64,000 nucleotides of DNA, taken from the NCBI RefSeq assembly GCF_002294985.1, contig NZ_NSGE01000009.1, positions 164,734 to 228,733 on the forward strand, in the 5' to 3' direction. Shown in pieces: positions 33,301-41,849 of the stretch (position 1 is its first letter; each line of letters begins with the position of its first letter). The position numbers and the translations under genes are program-made. The DNA comes from Mesorhizobium sp. WSM3862. GTDB taxonomy: Bacteria; Pseudomonadota; Alphaproteobacteria; Rhizobiales; Rhizobiaceae. The notes under the pieces are model-generated. The model saw nothing but the letters and a program-made list of their open reading frames with translations, did no database searches and was not told where the DNA came from.

Positions 33301-34491
33301 CTAGGCTACCCCACCCCTGTTCCACCCACGCCCGCGATCGCCGAACATCGCATAGCCTGTGTCAGTCACCGCCACGGTATCCTCGAGCTTGATGAAGCCG
33401 CGCGTCGGGTGGAGCATGGTGGTCTCGACCGAAAGCACCATGTTCTTTTCCAGCGGCTTGGCCGCATAGGTGCCTTCATAGGTGACCGGATGGTTGGTCA
33501 TCAAAAACGGCGCTTCATGCGTGATCAGCCCCATGCCGTGGGCGAAGAAATCCGTATAGGTCGCGACCTTAGAAGCCTTCAGCACGCTCTCGGCATGCGC
33601 GATCATGTCGCCGCCGAGCGTGCCGGCTTTGACCTTGGAGAACGCGGCCTGCTGCACCGACTCGATTTCGGACAGCAGATCCTCGAGCTCGGCATCCGGC
33701 TCGCCAAGAATACCCATGCGGCAGAGGTCGCCGATATAGCCGTGATAGTTGCCGCCGGAATCGATCGACAGCACCTCGCCCTGCTTCCACGCCTGGCTCG
33801 ACGCAGCACGGTTGTGGCTGGCACCCAGTGTCAGCAGACAATATTCGAAATGCGCGCCGCGATTGGTCTCCTCGCGCCGTAACTGCTCGATGATGTCGGT
33901 CTTGGTCGTGCCCTCGCGCGCCCAGGCGATCGTCGCCAGCATCGAATCGGTGATCAGTTCGGAGGCGATGCGCAGCTTCTCCAGTTCGGCCTCGGTCTTG
34001 ACGGCGCGCATGCGCTCCAGCATGCCGGTGGCATCGATCAGCTTTGCATCCGGCAAGGCCTTGCGGATCAGCGAGTAAGCGTCCGAGGGCAGGAAAGCAG
34101 GCTCGATGCCGATGCGGGCAGCACCCTTGCCGATCTTCTGCAGATGCTCGACGGCAAGGTTGGCAGCGTCGAGCGTGCCCCAGCAGGCTGCATGCAATGT
34201 CGGTGTCCAGAACGGATGGTTCTCGTGCTCGCCGCCTTCCATCTTGTTGCCGATATAGGCAGCATGCTCCGGCCCGCCTTTTTCATAGAGGACGATCGGC
34301 AGGTAGCGGCTATGGCCGATGGCGTCCATCGCCGCGAAAAAGATGAACTTGTAGCCGCCGAGCAGATATTGCGTGTTGTGCTTGGAGGTGGCGAAAAGCA
34401 CATCGATGCCGGCCTCCTCCATCAGCCGGTCCACCCGAGCCTGGTCGAACGGGATGCCGCTGGCCTCGGTTTTGCCCGGAGCGATGTTCAT
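33301..34491 (-). CDS. M24-family metallopeptidase (Xaa-Pro peptidase/creatinase fold)
   Basis: This 396-residue protein has a creatinase-type N-terminal domain and a pita-bread catalytic domain. All five metal ligands are visible: Asp in SIDSGGNYHG, Asp in YIGDLCRMG, His in HGMGLITHEAP, Glu in LSVETTMLHP and Glu in IKLEDTVAV. It cleaves Xaa-Pro peptides or a related C-N bond. It is divergent from a dipeptide-type ABC importer, with a TGGT-N3-ACCA operator between them, so it may process the imported compound. GGGAGGGAAAG precedes ATG 34491; a longer frame from 34569 is rejected. Confidence 0.88.
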   Translation of the reverse strand: MNIAPGKTEASGIPFDQARVDRLMEEAGIDVLFATSKHNTQYLLGGYKFIFFAAMDAIGHSRYLPIVLYEKGGPEHAAYIGNKMEGGEHENHPFWTPTLHAACWGTLDAANLAVEHLQKIGKGAARIGIEPAFLPSDAYSLIRKALPDAKLIDATGMLERMRAVKTEAELEKLRIASELITDSMLATIAWAREGTTKTDIIEQLRREETNRGAHFEYCLLTLGASHNRAASSQAWKQGEVLSIDSGGNYHGYIGDLCRMGILGEPDAELEDLLSEIESVQQAAFSKVKAGTLGGDMIAHAESVLKASKVATYTDFFAHGMGLITHEAPFLMTNHPVTYEGTYAAKPLEKNMVLSVETTMLHPTRGFIKLEDTVAVTDTGYAMFGDRGRGWNRGGVA

Positions 34492-34580
34492 CTTTCCCTC
34501 CCTGATTTCCTCGGCCGCTAAAGCAGTCAAACATCCTGAAAGTGCCGTTTGCGGCCAAATCTGCACCATCTTGACCGTTC

Positions 34581-34667
34581 TGGTCCAGCCAGCGTTGACA
34601 GCATCCGGCTGATCCCGCCCTCTCCTACTTGGCTTGAGACCGCGTACGGCTTAGTCTGGTCCTACCA
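34581..34667. promoter_or_regulatory. Two FadR-type operators between the M24 and dipeptide-importer genes
   Basis: TGGTCCTACCA (34657-34667, inside TCTGGT-CCT-ACCAGA, perfect arms) and the imperfect TGGTCCAGCCA (34581-34591) match the TGGT-N3-ACCA pattern seen at 14402, 14582, 29078 and 29254. A further TGGTCCAG half-site lies near 34697. No clear -35/-10 pair is visible. The rest of the 342-base gap (34492-34833) shows nothing else recognisable. Confidence 0.5.
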
Positions 34668-34833
34668 GATAGTCGCGACCGCAGACCGAATATAACTGGT
34701 CCAGCGGACGAAAATTTCAGAGCCAAGCCAGCATGCGCCAAATCCGTCTCTGGCGAAACCTTTGCCAAGGGCCATAATCCCGCTGATTTTGAGGTTGCCC
34801 GCGCCGGTCGCGGGTGAAGAGGGGAGCTTGAGG

Positions 34834-36444
34834 ATGTCCGGATTGCCGATTTCACGCCGCGGCCTGCTGGCCGGCTCGGCACTGCTTCTGGCCTCGACCG
34901 CCTTGCCGGCCATCGGCCGGGCGCAGACGCCGAAGAAGGGTGGCAGGTTGATCGTGGCCGCCGACTCCGAGCCGCGCAACCTCAATCCGGCTATTGTCGC
35001 TTCCAACGGCGTCTTCTTCATCTCCAGCAAGGTGGTCGAGACGCTGGCTGAGGCCTCCTTCGACGGCAAGGACGGGCTTCAGCCGCGCCTTGCGCTTTCC
35101 TGGGAAGGCTCGGCCGACGGCCGGTCGGTGACCTTCAAGTTGCGCGACGGCGTCAAATGGCATGACGGCAAGCCCTTCACCTCCGCCGACGTCGCCTTCT
35201 CCGCGCTGCAGGTCTGGAAGCCTCTGCAGAATCTCGGCCGCACGGTGTTCAAGGACCTTGAAGCCGTCGACACGCCCGACAAGCTTACGGCCGTGTTCAA
35301 ATTCGCCAAGCCGACGCCGTTCCAGCTGATCCGCAACGCGCTGCCGGCATTGAGCAGCGTCGTGCCGAAGCACGTCTATGAGATGGGCAAGATCGAGGAC
35401 AACCCGGCCAACAACGCTCCGGTCGGCACCGGCCCGTTCAAATTCGCCGAATACAAGGCCGGCCAGTACTATCGGCTTGCGCGGAACGATGCCTATTGGG
35501 ACAAGGACGAGCCCTATCTCGACGAGATCGTCTACCAGGTGCTGCCCGACCGAACCTCTGCGGCTGCGGCGCTCGAGGCGGAAGAAATCCAGCTCGCCGC
35601 CTTCTCCGCCGTGCCGCTCGCCGACCTCGACCGCATCTCAAAGGTGCCGGGTCTGAAGGTCATCACCAAGGGCTATGAGGGGCTGACCTACCAGCTCGTC
35701 GTCGAGATCAACCATCGCCGCAAGGAACTGGCGGACCTGAAAGTGCGGCAGGCGATCGCGCATGCCATCGACAAGGATTTCGTCGTCAAGACAATTTTCC
35801 TCGGCTACGCCGCGACCGCAACCGGTCCGGTGCCGAAGAACGATCCGCAATTCTACACTGCTGACGTCCCGATCTACCCCTTCGACGTCGCCAAGGCCAA
35901 CGAGCTGCTCGACGAGGCCGGCTACAAACGGGCCGACGACGGCAAGCGCTTTGCACTGAAGCTGCTGCCGGCGCCCTACTTCAATGAGACCAAGCAGTTC
36001 GGCGATTACCTGCGCCAGGCGCTGGCCGTAATCGGCATCGACGCCCAAATCGTCAATAACGACTCGGCCGCCCATATGAAGGCGGTCTATACCGACCATG
36101 CCTTCGACCTCGCCGTCGGCCCGCCGGTGTTCCGAGGCGACCCGGCGATCTCGACCACCATCCTGGTGCAGAGCGGCATCCCCGACGGCGTGCCCTTCTC
36201 CAACCAGGGTGGCTACAAGAACGCCGACCTGGATGCGCTGATCGCCAAAGCGTCAGAGACGCTCGACACATCCGCCCGCACCGGGCTGTACAAGGAATTC
36301 CAGAAAATGGTGGCGGCCGACCTGCCGCTGATCAACGTCGCCGAGTGGAGCTTCATTTCCGTCGCCCGCGACACTGTCGGCAACATCGCCAACAACCCGC
36401 GCTGGGCGGTATCGAACTGGGCGGACACCTTTTTGGCGGGTTGA
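34834..36444 (+). CDS. Substrate-binding protein of a dipeptide/oligopeptide-type ABC importer
   Basis: The 536-residue product has a twin-arginine-like signal (ISRRGLLAGSALLLASTAL) with cleavage near GRAQ. The family-5 pattern follows: RLIVAADSEPRNLNPAIVASNG, SADGRSVTFKLRDGVKWHDGKPF in parts, and APVGTGPFKFAEY. It delivers a peptide, opine, glutathione-like or other amide compound. GGGGAGCTTGAGG precedes ATG 34834. It heads a tight operon with two permeases, two ATPases and a thiazoline-hydrolase-like gene, and is divergent from the M24 peptidase gene. Confidence 0.92.
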   Translation: MSGLPISRRGLLAGSALLLASTALPAIGRAQTPKKGGRLIVAADSEPRNLNPAIVASNGVFFISSKVVETLAEASFDGKDGLQPRLALSWEGSADGRSVTFKLRDGVKWHDGKPFTSADVAFSALQVWKPLQNLGRTVFKDLEAVDTPDKLTAVFKFAKPTPFQLIRNALPALSSVVPKHVYEMGKIEDNPANNAPVGTGPFKFAEYKAGQYYRLARNDAYWDKDEPYLDEIVYQVLPDRTSAAAALEAEEIQLAAFSAVPLADLDRISKVPGLKVITKGYEGLTYQLVVEINHRRKELADLKVRQAIAHAIDKDFVVKTIFLGYAATATGPVPKNDPQFYTADVPIYPFDVAKANELLDEAGYKRADDGKRFALKLLPAPYFNETKQFGDYLRQALAVIGIDAQIVNNDSAAHMKAVYTDHAFDLAVGPPVFRGDPAISTTILVQSGIPDGVPFSNQGGYKNADLDALIAKASETLDTSARTGLYKEFQKMVAADLPLINVAEWSFISVARDTVGNIANNPRWAVSNWADTFLAG

Positions 36445-36560
36445 TCCGCACTTGCGGATTGCCTGCCTGGGTGCTGAGCTTTGAGAATGAGAGTTCCGTC
36501 GCGCGCCCCTCTGTCCTGCCGGACGCGGCATCCAAGGGTTGGCCCTGATATGGCGTCGCC

Positions 36561-37547
36561 ATGACCCGAGCCCTCACCCTCCTGCGCCGCCGTCTCGTCG
36601 GCAGCGTCTTCGTGCTGCTGATCGTCGTCATCGGCAGCTTCCTGCTGCTCGAAGCTGCCCCCGGCGACGCGGTCGACGCCTATATCGTCTCGACCGGCGG
36701 CGATGCCGGCATGATCGAATTGCTGCGCCACCGCTGGGGCCTCGACCAGTCGGAGCTGACCCGGCTCGCCAACTATCTCTGGGCGCTCTTGCACCTCGAC
36801 CTTGGCCAGTCTGTCACCTTCTCGCGGCCGATCCGCGACGTCATCCTCGAACGCCTGCCGAGCACGCTCATCCTGATGGGCAGCGCCACCGCGCTCTCCT
36901 TCGGCCTCGGCTCGGCGCTCGGCATCTATGCCGGTGCGCGTCCCGGCAGCTTTCGCGACCGCTTCCTGTCGATCGGCTCGCTGGCGCTCTACGCCGTGCC
37001 GGGCTTTTGGCTCGGCCTTGTGCTGATCGTCGTCTTCGCCGTCGACCTGCGCTGGCTGCCGATCGGCGGCATCGAGACCGTCGCATCGGCCAAGACCGGG
37101 GTGGCGCGGGCCCGCGACATCGCCGCCCATCTTGTGCTGCCGGTCTCGGCGCTCGGCTTCATCTATCTCGCGCTCTATCTGCGCATGATGCGCGCCGGCA
37201 TGGCGGAAGCCTGGCGGCAGGATTTCGTGCTTGCCGCCCGTGCCAGGGGCTTGCCGCGCCGGCGCATCGTGCTTGCGCATGTCGCCCGCAACGCGCTGCT
37301 GCCGCTGGTCACCATGCTCGGCTTGCAATCGGCGCAGATGCTGGGCGGCAGCGTTGTCATCGAAAGCGTCTTTGCCGTCCCCGGCCTCGGCCGGCTGGCG
37401 CAGGAAGCCGTCGCCGGACGCGACACGCCGCTGCTGCTCGGCATCATTTTGGTGAGTGCCGTGCTCGTTATCGTCATCAACCTCCTGGTCGATCTCGCCT
37501 ACGCCTTCCTCGATCCGCGCGTCGGTGCCGGCGAGGCGGTCGCATGA
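36561..37547 (+). CDS. Dipeptide-type ABC permease (DppB-like)
   Basis: This 328-residue permease has an N-terminal membrane segment (LVGSVFVLLIVVIGSFLLLE), the DppB-type PGDAVDAYI motif, a periplasmic stretch and five further helices. The coupling loop is YDF-less but typical: VLAARARGLPRRRIVLAHVARNALLP in parts (ARARGLPRRRIVLAHVARN). The 116-base gap after the binding-protein gene contains a small ATCCGCA-CT-TGCGGAT hairpin (36446-36461). Its stop overlaps the next permease gene by four bases. Confidence 0.92.
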   Translation: MTRALTLLRRRLVGSVFVLLIVVIGSFLLLEAAPGDAVDAYIVSTGGDAGMIELLRHRWGLDQSELTRLANYLWALLHLDLGQSVTFSRPIRDVILERLPSTLILMGSATALSFGLGSALGIYAGARPGSFRDRFLSIGSLALYAVPGFWLGLVLIVVFAVDLRWLPIGGIETVASAKTGVARARDIAAHLVLPVSALGFIYLALYLRMMRAGMAEAWRQDFVLAARARGLPRRRIVLAHVARNALLPLVTMLGLQSAQMLGGSVVIESVFAVPGLGRLAQEAVAGRDTPLLLGIILVSAVLVIVINLLVDLAYAFLDPRVGAGEAVA

Positions 37548-38374
37548 AGAGGCTGCATCGCTTTTTCCAGACGCCGGAAGCGATCGCCGGCGCACTCATC
37601 CTCGCCTTGCTCGTCGCGATCGCGCTGGCAGCGCCGCTGCTCTTTCCGGGCGACCCGCAAGCGATCGCCGGCCCGGCCTTGCTGCCGCCGTTGCAAAATT
37701 GGTCGCTGCCGCTCGGCACCGACCGGCTCGGCCGCGACGTGCTGGCCGAACTTTTCCACGGCGCGCGCACCTCGCTGGCGGTTGGACTAGCGGCGGCCGC
37801 AGCTGCGCTTCTGGTCGGCGCGGTGGTGGGCACGCTGGCCGGTTTCGCCGGCGGCTTGATCGACGAGGTGCTGATGCGCATCACCGACGCCTTCCAGACC
37901 GTGCCTAGTTTTTTGCTGGCGCTGGCGTTCGTCAGCATCGTCGGCCCCTCGCTTGGTGTGGTGATCGCGGCCATCGCGCTCGGCGCCTGGACCGGGCCGG
38001 CGCGGGTGGCGCGCGCGGAAGTGCTGTCGATCCGCGAGCGCGACTATGTCGCCGGCGCTCGCGTCATCGGCATGCATCCGCTCGAGATTGCCTTTCGCGA
38101 GGTGCTGCCCAATGCGCTGCCGCCGGTGCTGGCGCTTTCCTCGGTGATCGTCGCGGCCGCCATCCTCACCGAAGCAGCGCTTTCCTTTCTCGGCCTCGGT
38201 GATCCCAACCGCGTCACCTGGGGCGGCATGATCGCCGAAGGCCGCACTGTCTTGCGCACCGCGCCTTTGCTGTCGATCGTTCCCGGTATCGCGCTGGTGC
38301 TGACCGTTCTCGGCGTTTACCTCGCCGGCGAGGGCGTGGTGGAAAGCACCGCGGTACGCAGGAGCCTTTCGTGA
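37544..38374 (+). CDS. Dipeptide-type ABC permease (DppC-like)
   Basis: The 276-residue protein has a first membrane segment at IAGALILALLVAIALAAPLLF, the DppC-type motif PLGTDRLGRDVLAELFHGARTS, and a coupling loop VAGARVIGMHPLEIAFREVL ahead of LPNALPPVLAL. ATG 37544 overlaps the DppB-like stop (ATGA). It shares a longer open frame with an antisense-like shadow upstream, which I reject. It pairs with the DppB-like subunit. Confidence 0.92.
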   Translation: MKRLHRFFQTPEAIAGALILALLVAIALAAPLLFPGDPQAIAGPALLPPLQNWSLPLGTDRLGRDVLAELFHGARTSLAVGLAAAAAALLVGAVVGTLAGFAGGLIDEVLMRITDAFQTVPSFLLALAFVSIVGPSLGVVIAAIALGAWTGPARVARAEVLSIRERDYVAGARVIGMHPLEIAFREVLPNALPPVLALSSVIVAAAILTEAALSFLGLGDPNRVTWGGMIAEGRTVLRTAPLLSIVPGIALVLTVLGVYLAGEGVVESTAVRRSLS

Positions 38375-39195
38375 CTGCGCTGCTTTCGATCCGCGATCTG
38401 ACGGTGCGGTATCGGCGCGAGGGCGTCGAGGTAACGGCGCTGAAGGGCATCAGCCTTGATGTGGAAGCCGGGGAACGCCTTGCGATCATCGGTGAGAGCG
38501 GCTCGGGCAAGAGCACGCTGGCGCTGGCGGTTGCGGGATTGTTGGCGGAAGCGGCCGAGGTTGGAGGTTCGATCGAGTGGCAGAAACCTCGATCGTCTCA
38601 TTCCGTGACAGCTTCGCATTTTCAGCCCTTAGGTGGCCGCGACATCGGCTTCGTCTTCCAGGACCCCTCCTTCAGCCTCGACCCGGTGATGCCGGTCGGC
38701 AAACAAATCGCCGAGGTCGCACGCACGCATCTCAACCTCACCTGGCGCGAGGCCTATGCCAAAGCCAAAACCCTGCTCGGACGCGTCCGCTTGCCCGACT
38801 CCGAAGCCGCCTTGCGCGCCTATCCGCACCAGCTGTCCGGCGGCCAGAAGCAGCGCGTTGCAATCGCCGCGGCCATCGCCGCCGCCCCGAAACTGCTGAT
38901 TGCCGACGAGGCGACCAGCGCGCTCGACACCATCGTCCAGGCCGAGATCGTTTCCCTGATCCGCGGGTTGGTCAACGAGGACGGCCTGACGCTCGCCTTC
39001 ATTAGCCACGACATCGCGCTCGCCGCCACGCTCGCCGAACGCATCGCGGTGCTGCGCCATGGCGAGTTGGTCGAATTGGGCGACACGGACCAGATCCTCA
39101 ACGCGCCGCGCCATGCCTATACGCGCATGCTGCTCGATGCCCACCTCGGCCTCGACGCCAAGCCGCTTCTTGACCGGCAAGGCGCCTCGGCATGA
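38371..39195 (+). CDS. Dipeptide-type ABC ATPase (DppD-like, short form)
   Basis: This 274-residue ATPase starts with GTG 38371, overlapping the permease stop by four bases (GTGA). It has Walker A GESGSGKST (residues 41-49), signature LSGGQKQRVAIAAAI, Walker B LLIADEATSALD and ISHDIALAA. Full-length DppD proteins are about 320 residues with a C-terminal oligopeptide-transporter domain; here the protein stops soon after HAYTRMLLDAHLG, so that domain is mostly missing. Confidence 0.9.
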   Translation: MTALLSIRDLTVRYRREGVEVTALKGISLDVEAGERLAIIGESGSGKSTLALAVAGLLAEAAEVGGSIEWQKPRSSHSVTASHFQPLGGRDIGFVFQDPSFSLDPVMPVGKQIAEVARTHLNLTWREAYAKAKTLLGRVRLPDSEAALRAYPHQLSGGQKQRVAIAAAIAAAPKLLIADEATSALDTIVQAEIVSLIRGLVNEDGLTLAFISHDIALAATLAERIAVLRHGELVELGDTDQILNAPRHAYTRMLLDAHLGLDAKPLLDRQGASA

Positions 39196-39971
39196 CCGTG
39201 CTCGCCGTCTCCAATCTCTCCAAGCGCTATCGCCGCGGCGGCAAACCTTTTGCGGCGGTCGACGATGTCTCGTTTGAGATCGGCCCGGCCGAAACGCTGG
39301 CCGTCGCCGGCCCGTCCGGCAGCGGCAAGTCGACGATTGCGCGGCTGGTACTGCGCCTGCTAGAGCCCGACGCTGGGCGCATCCAATTCGAGGGCGCGGA
39401 CTTGCTTATCTTGTCGGGCGCCGCGTTGCGCGCCCGCCGTGCCCGCCTCCAGATGGTCTTCCAGGATCCGCTCGCCGCCTTTAACCCGCGCTCCACGGTG
39501 GCGCGTGCGCTGGACGACCCGTTGCGCATCCACGGCATCGCCTCGCGCTCGGAGCGCCCGCGCCGCATCGCAGCTCTCTTGGAGCGTGTCGGCCTCGATG
39601 CCGGCCTTGCCGCGCGCGCGATCCACGAGATTTCCGGCGGCCAGCGCCAGCGGGTAGCGATCGCCCGCGCCATCGCCACCCGACCGTCGCTGATCGTCCT
39701 CGACGAGGCGGTCTCGGCGCTCGACGTTTCGGTGCGCGGACAGATCCTGGATTTGCTGCTCGACCTGCAAAGACAGGAACGGATCGCCTATCTCTTCATT
39801 TCGCATGATCTCGGCGTAATCCGCGCCCTCGCGCATCGCATCGTTCTCCTCGAAGCCGGCCGGGTCGCCGAGAGCGGCGACGCCCGCACCGTCATCGCCA
39901 GCCCGCAATCGGCGGTCGGCAAGGCGCTGGTGGCGGCAACCCCGAGGCTGAATAGGATCAAAACACCATGA
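39192..39971 (+). CDS. Dipeptide-type ABC ATPase (DppF-like, short form)
   Basis: The 259-residue ATPase has Walker A GPSGSGKST (residues 40-48), Q-loop MVFQDPLAAFNPRSTV, signature ISGGQRQRVAIARAI, Walker B LIVLDEAVSALD and ISHDLGVIRAL. Like its partner it lacks the C-terminal domain usual for DppF. It overlaps the DppD-like gene and the downstream hydrolase gene by four bases each. Confidence 0.92.
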   Translation: MTVLAVSNLSKRYRRGGKPFAAVDDVSFEIGPAETLAVAGPSGSGKSTIARLVLRLLEPDAGRIQFEGADLLILSGAALRARRARLQMVFQDPLAAFNPRSTVARALDDPLRIHGIASRSERPRRIAALLERVGLDAGLAARAIHEISGGQRQRVAIARAIATRPSLIVLDEAVSALDVSVRGQILDLLLDLQRQERIAYLFISHDLGVIRALAHRIVLLEAGRVAESGDARTVIASPQSAVGKALVAATPRLNRIKTP

Positions 39972-40474
39972 CCGACTCCGACGCAGCCATTGCCGAAAAA
40001 CTGTCGCGCGAGCTCGACTCCGCCTTTCGCAACCGGGGCGATCTCTATCGCCTCTTCCTCGATGAGCTGACCGCCGCGCTTGGCGCCGAGAAGGCCGAAG
40101 CATTAATGATCCGCACCATCGAAAAGCGCGGCCGGGAAGTTGCAGCGGCCGCTTTCGCCGGTTTCGGCCCCAATGATGCGCTGGCGATCGGCGAGGCGTT
40201 CCTTTCCGTCAGCCCGGATGGCGGGCGCATGTATCCGACCGACGTCGAGCGCGGGCCGGACCGCATCGCTTTCAAGGTGAAGCGCTGCCCGCTGAAGGAT
40301 GCCTGGATCGAGGCCGGCGTCGGCCAGGAAAAGCTTGCCACGCTCTGCCGCATCGCCGGCGCCTTCGACCGCGGACTGTTCGAAGCAACCGGCGTGCGGT
40401 TCGCCAACGTGACCTGGACGCCGGGCCACGGCTCCGGCTGCTGCCACATCGCGCTGACCAACCGCGACACCTAG
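39968..40474 (+). CDS. L-2-amino-thiazoline-4-carboxylate hydrolase-like protein
   Basis: This 168-residue protein matches the ATC-hydrolase family: RTIEKRGREVAAAAFAGFG near the middle, then FKVKRCPLKDAWIEAG, and a C-terminal TPGHGSGCCHIAL with paired cysteines. ATC hydrolase opens a thiazoline ring to give N-carbamoyl-L-cysteine, as in D,L-ATC to cysteine conversion. Because its start overlaps the importer ATPase by four bases, the importer may carry a thiazoline or other cysteine derivative; that is inference. Many family members are of unverified function. Confidence 0.75.
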   Translation: MTDSDAAIAEKLSRELDSAFRNRGDLYRLFLDELTAALGAEKAEALMIRTIEKRGREVAAAAFAGFGPNDALAIGEAFLSVSPDGGRMYPTDVERGPDRIAFKVKRCPLKDAWIEAGVGQEKLATLCRIAGAFDRGLFEATGVRFANVTWTPGHGSGCCHIALTNRDT

Positions 40475-40554
40475 CAAGCCGACGATTTGATTTTGGCGAC
40501 GACGTGCAGTTTCGCGCGGGATTCGTCGCCGGCACCGACGGGAAAGTCGGCGCC

Positions 40555-41847
40555 TCAATGCCTGAGGCGATCCCGCATCGCATACCACAGCATGCCGAGC
40601 ACATAGAGCGGCCCGCGCAGCGCCGTGCCGCCGGGGAACGGCAGCGGCGTCAGCGTCGAGAACAGGTCGAGCCGCGAGGCATCGCCGGTGATCGCTTCCG
40701 CGAGCAGCTTGCCCGACAGCGTCGACAGGATGACGCCCTTGCCGGAATAGCCATGCGCGAAATAAACCTCGCCATAATGCCCGACATGCGGCAGGCGCGA
40801 CGTCGTCACCGACACGAGCCCGCCCCAGGCATGGTCGATCCGGCACCCCCTAAGCTGTGGGAAGGTCTTTTCCATATGCGGCCGCACGAAGCCGGCAATG
40901 TCGGCGGGCGGCGAGGGCGTATAGCGCTCGCCGCCGCCGAACAGCAGGCGGCCATCCGCGGACATGCGGTAGTAATTGACCACGAAAAGCGTGTCCGAAA
41001 CCGCGGCGTTGGACGGGATGACGTTGCGCGCGCCCAACGGCTCGGTGGCGACGATGTAGTTGCCGATCGGCATGATGCGGCTGTTGACGCGCGGCTCGAG
41101 CCCGTTGAGCAGCGCATCGCCGGCCAGCACCACATGCCTGGCACGGACCGAGCCCTTGTCGGTGAACAGCCGGATAGCGGGCTCGCGCTCCAACCGGACA
41201 GCGACCGAGTTCTCGTGGATGGTGACGCCAGCGGCAGAAGCGGCCCTGGCGAGCCCCAGGGTGTAGTTCAGCGGATGCATGTGGCCGCCGAGCGTCTCGA
41301 AGGATGCACCGAGATAAGGCGTATCGACCATGCGCCGCGCCTCCGCCGCCGACAGGATCTCGACATGCGGGAAGTCCATCACCTTGGCGAGGCACTCGGC
41401 CTCCTCCTCGAATTCGCGCATGTCGGAGCCGTTGACCGCGCCGACCAGATGGCCGGTCAGCCGCAAGTCGCACTCGATGCCGTGGCGCTCGATAATGTCG
41501 AGCACCAAGCCTCTCGCCTCGAAGGCGAGGTCGAATAGCGCTTTCGCCCGCTCCGGCCCGAACGCCTTGACCAGCCCCTTGGCGCCCTTGCGCAGACCGG
41601 GGATTATCTGGCCGCCATTGCGCCCGGAGGCACCCCAGCCGATCTTGCCGCCTTCGAGCAGCACCACTTTAAGGCCGCGTTCGGCCGCATGGAGCGCCGC
41701 CGAAAGCCCGGTGCAGCCGCCACCGACGACCACCAGGTCGGCTTCTACATCGCCGGTAAGCGCCGGATGGTCCGGCGCCGCATTGGCAGTCGCCACATAA
41801 TAGGATTTGCCGATATCAAGTCCGGAATTGAAACCCGTCGAAGCCAT
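40555..41847 (-). CDS. FAD-dependent amine oxidase, gamma-glutamylputrescine oxidase-like (PuuB/OrdL type)
   Basis: The 430-residue protein has an N-terminal FAD-binding Rossmann fold at about residues 37-66 (DLVVVGGGCTGLSAALHA) and a second FAD contact GWGASGRNGGQIIPG. It belongs to the DAO family; RLPHVGHYGEVYFAHGYSGKGV is typical of PuuB/OrdL. PuuB oxidises gamma-glutamylputrescine. It lies two bases after the PuuA-like gene, which fits a Puu-type polyamine pathway. ATG 41847 is chosen over a longer frame from 41883. Confidence 0.88.
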   Translation of the reverse strand: MASTGFNSGLDIGKSYYVATANAAPDHPALTGDVEADLVVVGGGCTGLSAALHAAERGLKVVLLEGGKIGWGASGRNGGQIIPGLRKGAKGLVKAFGPERAKALFDLAFEARGLVLDIIERHGIECDLRLTGHLVGAVNGSDMREFEEEAECLAKVMDFPHVEILSAAEARRMVDTPYLGASFETLGGHMHPLNYTLGLARAASAAGVTIHENSVAVRLEREPAIRLFTDKGSVRARHVVLAGDALLNGLEPRVNSRIMPIGNYIVATEPLGARNVIPSNAAVSDTLFVVNYYRMSADGRLLFGGGERYTPSPPADIAGFVRPHMEKTFPQLRGCRIDHAWGGLVSVTTSRLPHVGHYGEVYFAHGYSGKGVILSTLSGKLLAEAITGDASRLDLFSTLTPLPFPGGTALRGPLYVLGMLWYAMRDRLRH

Positions 41848-41849
41848 AG

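Noticed and set aside
36539..37543. Long N-terminal extension in frame with the DppC-like permease
   Set aside because: The extension reads the DppB-like gene in the wrong frame. ATG 37544, overlapping the DppB stop, gives a normal family start.
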